In this document: positions 4,753 to 7,133 of the stretch, piece by piece | How positions within the stretch are numbered: the stretch's first letter is position 1 | Layout: each line of letters begins with the position of its first letter | NCBI RefSeq assembly: GCF_002860865.1 | Contig: NZ_PKIE01000016.1 | Location: 1-7,133 of the forward strand | Length of the DNA stretch: 7,133 nt | Direction of reading: 5' to 3' | Source of the DNA: Streptococcus mitis | Lineage (GTDB): Bacteria; Bacillota; Bacilli; Lactobacillales; Streptococcaceae | Notes under the pieces: generated by a model | What the model was told of the DNA's origin: nothing | The model's database searches: none | Seen by the model: the letters and a program-made list of their open reading frames with translations, nothing else | Position numbers and translations under genes: made by a program

Positions 4753-6021
4753 ATGAAGAAAATTTTTTATAAAAAATTGGGTATTTCAATTATTGCGAGT
4801 ACTTTATTGGCTAGCCAGTTGTCGACAGTATCTGCTTTGACTGTTATTTCTAGTACAGGTGTAGAATATGAGGTAAGTGAAACATTACAGGAAAGTCCGG
4901 AAACTAATAATTTTTCACTTCCTGAGATTTCGCCAACGTATGGTTCATACTACCAAAATCAATCAGAAGTAATTATTGGTACTGATGATTTGGTTAAAAT
5001 TGATAATACTTTACAGTATCCGTATTCAACTTCAGCTATGGTTTTGTCTGAGTACCATGGTGTATCTAATGGAATGAATACAGAAGGAAGAGGAAGTGCG
5101 AATTTTATTAAAGATAATGTTTTAATTACAGCAGCTCATAACTTCTACAGTCATAAATATGGGAAAGAAGCTGATGCTATTTATGTACTTCCGGCAGCTA
5201 GTCCAGATCAGGAACCATTTGGAAAGATCAAAGTTAAAGAAGTTCGTTATTTGAAGGAATTTAGAATTTTAAATTCTAGAGATGCATCGAAATATGACTT
5301 GGCTCTATTAATTCTAGAAGAGCCTGTTGGTGCAAAATTGGGGACATTGGGGCTTCCAAATAGTCAGAAAAATTTGGCGGGAAAACCAGTAACAATTACA
5401 GGCTATCCATCATATGATTTTGGAATTCATCAAATGTATACAGATAAAAAACAAGTTTTAAGTGATGATGGTACTTTTTTGAATTATCAAGTTGATACCT
5501 TGGGGGGATCAAGTGGATCTGCTGTTTATGATGCTAGTCACCGTGTAGTTGGAGTACATATTTTGGGAGATGAAGCCAACCAAGTTAATAGCGCAGTAAA
5601 ATTAAATGAACAAAATTTATCATTTATTTATTCAGTACTCAAAGGTTATTCTCTTGAAGGATGGAAGAAATTAAGTGGTAGTTGGTACTATTATAGACAA
5701 CATGATAAACAAACAGGTTGGCAAAGTATAAATGGCAAATGGTATTATCTGGAAACCTCTGGTTCAATGTCCACAAGTTGGAAATATATACGAGGAAGAT
5801 GGTATTATTTAGATAAGACCAATGGTGATATGAAGACTGGTTGGTATAAAGATGGCTCAACATGGTACTATTTAGATCCTACTAATGGAGATATGAAAAC
5901 AGGTTGGATAAAAGTAGGAGAAAATTGGTATTATCTCAACTCCTCTGGAGCAATGGTTACAGGTAGCCAAACTATCGATGGTAAAGTTTATAATTTCGCT
6001 TCATCTGGTGAGTGGATCTAA
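4753..6021 (+). CDS. cbpG: Secreted choline-binding serine protease, CbpG-like
   Basis: The 422-residue protein starts with a signal peptide (lysine-rich n-region, hydrophobic 9-21, probable cleavage after VSA at 28). Residues about 75-295 form a trypsin/V8-type (glutamyl endopeptidase-like) protease with a complete triad: His129 in ITAAHN, Asp182 in KYDLALL and Ser254 in GGSSGSAV. From residue 303 six choline-binding repeats follow (GWKKL..., GWQSI..., SWKYI..., GWYKD..., GWIKV..., and a divergent terminal GSQTI...), each around a WYY core, which would hold the enzyme on phosphocholine of teichoic acids. Pneumococcal CbpG is known as an adhesin and protease of host substrates; some strains carry a truncated form, while this copy looks full length. 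ATG 4753 follows a strong AGGAGG. The next gene starts 18 bases downstream, so the two are probably co-transcribed. Orthology to cbpG is from memory of the family. Confidence 0.85.
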   Translation: MKKIFYKKLGISIIASTLLASQLSTVSALTVISSTGVEYEVSETLQESPETNNFSLPEISPTYGSYYQNQSEVIIGTDDLVKIDNTLQYPYSTSAMVLSEYHGVSNGMNTEGRGSANFIKDNVLITAAHNFYSHKYGKEADAIYVLPAASPDQEPFGKIKVKEVRYLKEFRILNSRDASKYDLALLILEEPVGAKLGTLGLPNSQKNLAGKPVTITGYPSYDFGIHQMYTDKKQVLSDDGTFLNYQVDTLGGSSGSAVYDASHRVVGVHILGDEANQVNSAVKLNEQNLSFIYSVLKGYSLEGWKKLSGSWYYYRQHDKQTGWQSINGKWYYLETSGSMSTSWKYIRGRWYYLDKTNGDMKTGWYKDGSTWYYLDPTNGDMKTGWIKVGENWYYLNSSGAMVTGSQTIDGKVYNFASSGEWI

Positions 6022-6039
6022 TATTGGAGAAATATATAA

Positions 6040-6969
6040 ATGAAATTTTTGAAAAAAACTATGCAAGTTGGACTAACAGTACTTTTCTTTGGTTTGCTAA
6101 CTACAAATACTGTATTTGCGGATACCACAGGTGGTCAATTTGTTGATAAGGATAATAGAAAATATTATGTAAAAGATGATCATAAAGCAATCTATTGGCA
6201 TAAAATAGACGGAAAAACTTACTATTTTGGTGATAAAGGAGAAATGGTAGTTGGATGGCAATACTTAGAAATTCCTGGAACAGGTTATCGTGATGATTTA
6301 TTAGATAACCAACCAGTTAATGAAATCGGCCTTCAACACAAGTGGTACTATTTTGGACAAGATGGGGTACTACAAGAATTTGTTGGCTGGAAAGCATTAG
6401 AGATTAAAACAAAAGACAGTGTTGGAAAAGAGTACGGGGAAAAACGTGAAGATTCAGAAGATAAAGAAGAGAAGCGTTATTACACGAACTATTACTTTAA
6501 TCAGAATCATTCTTTAGAGACAGGTTGGCTTTATGATCAGTCTAACTGGTATTATCTAGCTAAAACAGAAATTAATGGAGAAAACTATATTGGTGGTGAA
6601 AGACGTGCAGGTTGGATAAATGATGGTTCAGCTTGGTACTACCTTGATCCAACAACTGCTGCAATGCAAACAGGATGGCAATATCTAGGTAATAATTGGT
6701 ACTATCTCCGTTCATCAGGTGCTATGGTAACTGGTTGGGTGAAAGATGGTTCAACTTGGTATTATCTAGATGCTCAAAATGGTGATATGAAGACAGGTTG
6801 GGCTTATGTTGGTAACAGTTGGTACTACCTTCGTTCATCAGGTGCAATGTCTACCGGTTGGGTCAAAGATAATGGTAAGTGGTACTATCTCGCATCATCT
6901 GGTAATATGCTTCGCAATACACGCACACCAGATGGCTATTATGTAGATGGCAGTGGCGCTTGGAAATAA
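6040..6969 (+). CDS. Choline-binding surface protein, CbpF/CbpJ/CbpC-like
   Basis: The 309-residue product has a signal peptide (MKFLKKTMQV..., probable cleavage after VFA at 27) and no separate enzymatic domain; the mature protein is almost wholly built of choline-binding repeats. Degenerate modules fill about 30-160, including a charged insert (KEYGEKREDSEDKEEKR, 130-146), and regular repeats run from about 162: GWLYD, GWIND, GWQYL, GWVKD, GWAYV, GWVKD. From memory, the first 110 residues resemble CbpJ/CbpC while the middle (from EFVGWKALEIKTKDSV) resembles CbpF, a regulator of the autolytic lysozyme LytC, so it may be a mosaic; no symbol is given for that reason. The start has a modest GGAG (6026-6029) 10 bases before ATG. 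It follows the CbpG-like gene by 18 bases, the same order as the cbpG-cbpF pair of reference pneumococci. A strong terminator follows at 7016-7055. Confidence 0.82.
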   Translation: MKFLKKTMQVGLTVLFFGLLTTNTVFADTTGGQFVDKDNRKYYVKDDHKAIYWHKIDGKTYYFGDKGEMVVGWQYLEIPGTGYRDDLLDNQPVNEIGLQHKWYYFGQDGVLQEFVGWKALEIKTKDSVGKEYGEKREDSEDKEEKRYYTNYYFNQNHSLETGWLYDQSNWYYLAKTEINGENYIGGERRAGWINDGSAWYYLDPTTAAMQTGWQYLGNNWYYLRSSGAMVTGWVKDGSTWYYLDAQNGDMKTGWAYVGNSWYYLRSSGAMSTGWVKDNGKWYYLASSGNMLRNTRTPDGYYVDGSGAWK

Positions 6970-6995
6970 ATTTTAAACAGAGAAAATCTACTGAG

Positions 6996-7016
6996 AAGGT
7001 CAATGTCATTAAGTTA
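6996..7016 (-). repeat. Right arm of a window-spanning inverted repeat
   Basis: This segment (containing GTCAATGTCATTAAG) is the reverse complement of 253-273 with one mismatch. It lies between the stop of the second choline-binding gene and its terminator, and its last base is the first base of the terminator stem. Read on the minus strand it contains TTGACC, a better -35-like hexamer than the left arm has, but no matching -10 is seen after it. Confidence 0.7.
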
Positions 7017-7055
7017 AGAAATTCAAATACAATTCTGTATTTGGGTTTCTTTTTT
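7016..7055 (+). terminator. Terminator of the choline-binding protein operon
   Basis: AAGAAA (7016-7021) pairs with TTTCTT (7046-7051), two T-G pairs follow, and CAAATAC (7024-7030) pairs perfectly with GTATTTG (7037-7043) around the loop AATTCT. The stem runs into a T tract (7050-7055). This is a canonical intrinsic terminator. Confidence 0.9.
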
Positions 7056-7089
7056 ATGTGATAAACTTATAGTTAAGGAGGGATTTCCC

Positions 7090-7133
7090 ATGATAAAACA
7101 AATAAAAGCCCACTTGAATAATAGTATTCAGAG
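7090..7133 (+). CDS. Start of an unidentified gene (partial, runs off the window)
   Basis: ATG at 7090 is preceded by a very strong ribosome-binding site, AAGGAGGG (7075-7082), at 7-base spacing, and the frame is open to the window end (MIKQIKAHLNNSIQ...). Only 14 complete codons are visible, so no family can be assigned. Its upstream context, with TTTCCC directly before ATGAT, resembles that of pezA. A clear promoter is not seen in the 34 bases between the terminator and the start. Confidence 0.6.
   Translation, partial: MIKQIKAHLNNSIQ

Noticed and set aside
253..7016. Treating the whole 253-7016 segment as one composite transposon
   Set aside because: The segment contains essential ribosomal genes in a normal operon, no transposase gene is intact, and I found no target-site duplication beside the arms.
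1..7133. CRISPR array, tRNA, rRNA, BOX or RUP elements
   Set aside because: No regularly spaced repeats, cloverleaf-like or rRNA-like sequence was seen on either strand, and the BOX and RUP sequence patterns I know were not found by eye.

Overview
The window looks like a chromosomal segment from Streptococcus pneumoniae or a very close mitis-group relative. The AT-rich base composition, TGn-extended -10 promoters, the L10/L7/L12 protein pair, a PezAT-type toxin-antitoxin pair and two choline-binding surface proteins with the pneumococcal GW...WYYL repeat all agree. Species assignment is inference; no database was searched.

Region by region: positions 1-345 hold the possible tail of an unrecognised upstream gene (stop at 172-174), a long hairpin (184-238), one arm of a widely separated inverted repeat (253-273) and the promoter of the first complete gene. 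Positions 346-1605 encode a zinc/iron amidohydrolase of the 5-methylthioadenosine/S-adenosylhomocysteine deaminase family. Positions 1606-2926 are the rplJ-rplL ribosomal-stalk operon, with a strong promoter, a long structured L10-type leader, an intergenic element with two mutually exclusive hairpins and a strong terminator. Positions 2927-4406 carry a compact pezA-pezT operon with a 1-base overlap, followed by a long hairpin. Positions 4407-4752 are non-coding and appear to hold an insertion-sequence relic and a short tandem repeat. Positions 4753-6969 encode two secreted choline-binding proteins in tandem: a trypsin/V8-like serine protease with six choline-binding repeats (CbpG type) and a repeat-rich protein of the CbpF/CbpJ/CbpC type. 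A second inverted-repeat arm, a strong terminator and the first 14 codons of another gene end the window.

The left part (deaminase and ribosomal operon) looks like conserved housekeeping chromosome. The part right of the rplL terminator looks accessory: a kinase toxin with its antitoxin, insertion-sequence debris and variable surface proteins. The two choline-binding genes are 18 bases apart and probably co-transcribed; both products should be exported and held on phosphocholine of teichoic acids. I see no wholly new system. The most interesting points are the location of pezAT beside rplL and surface-protein genes, the apparent mosaic build of the second choline-binding protein, the switchable hairpin between rplJ and rplL, and the inverted repeat that brackets nearly the whole window.
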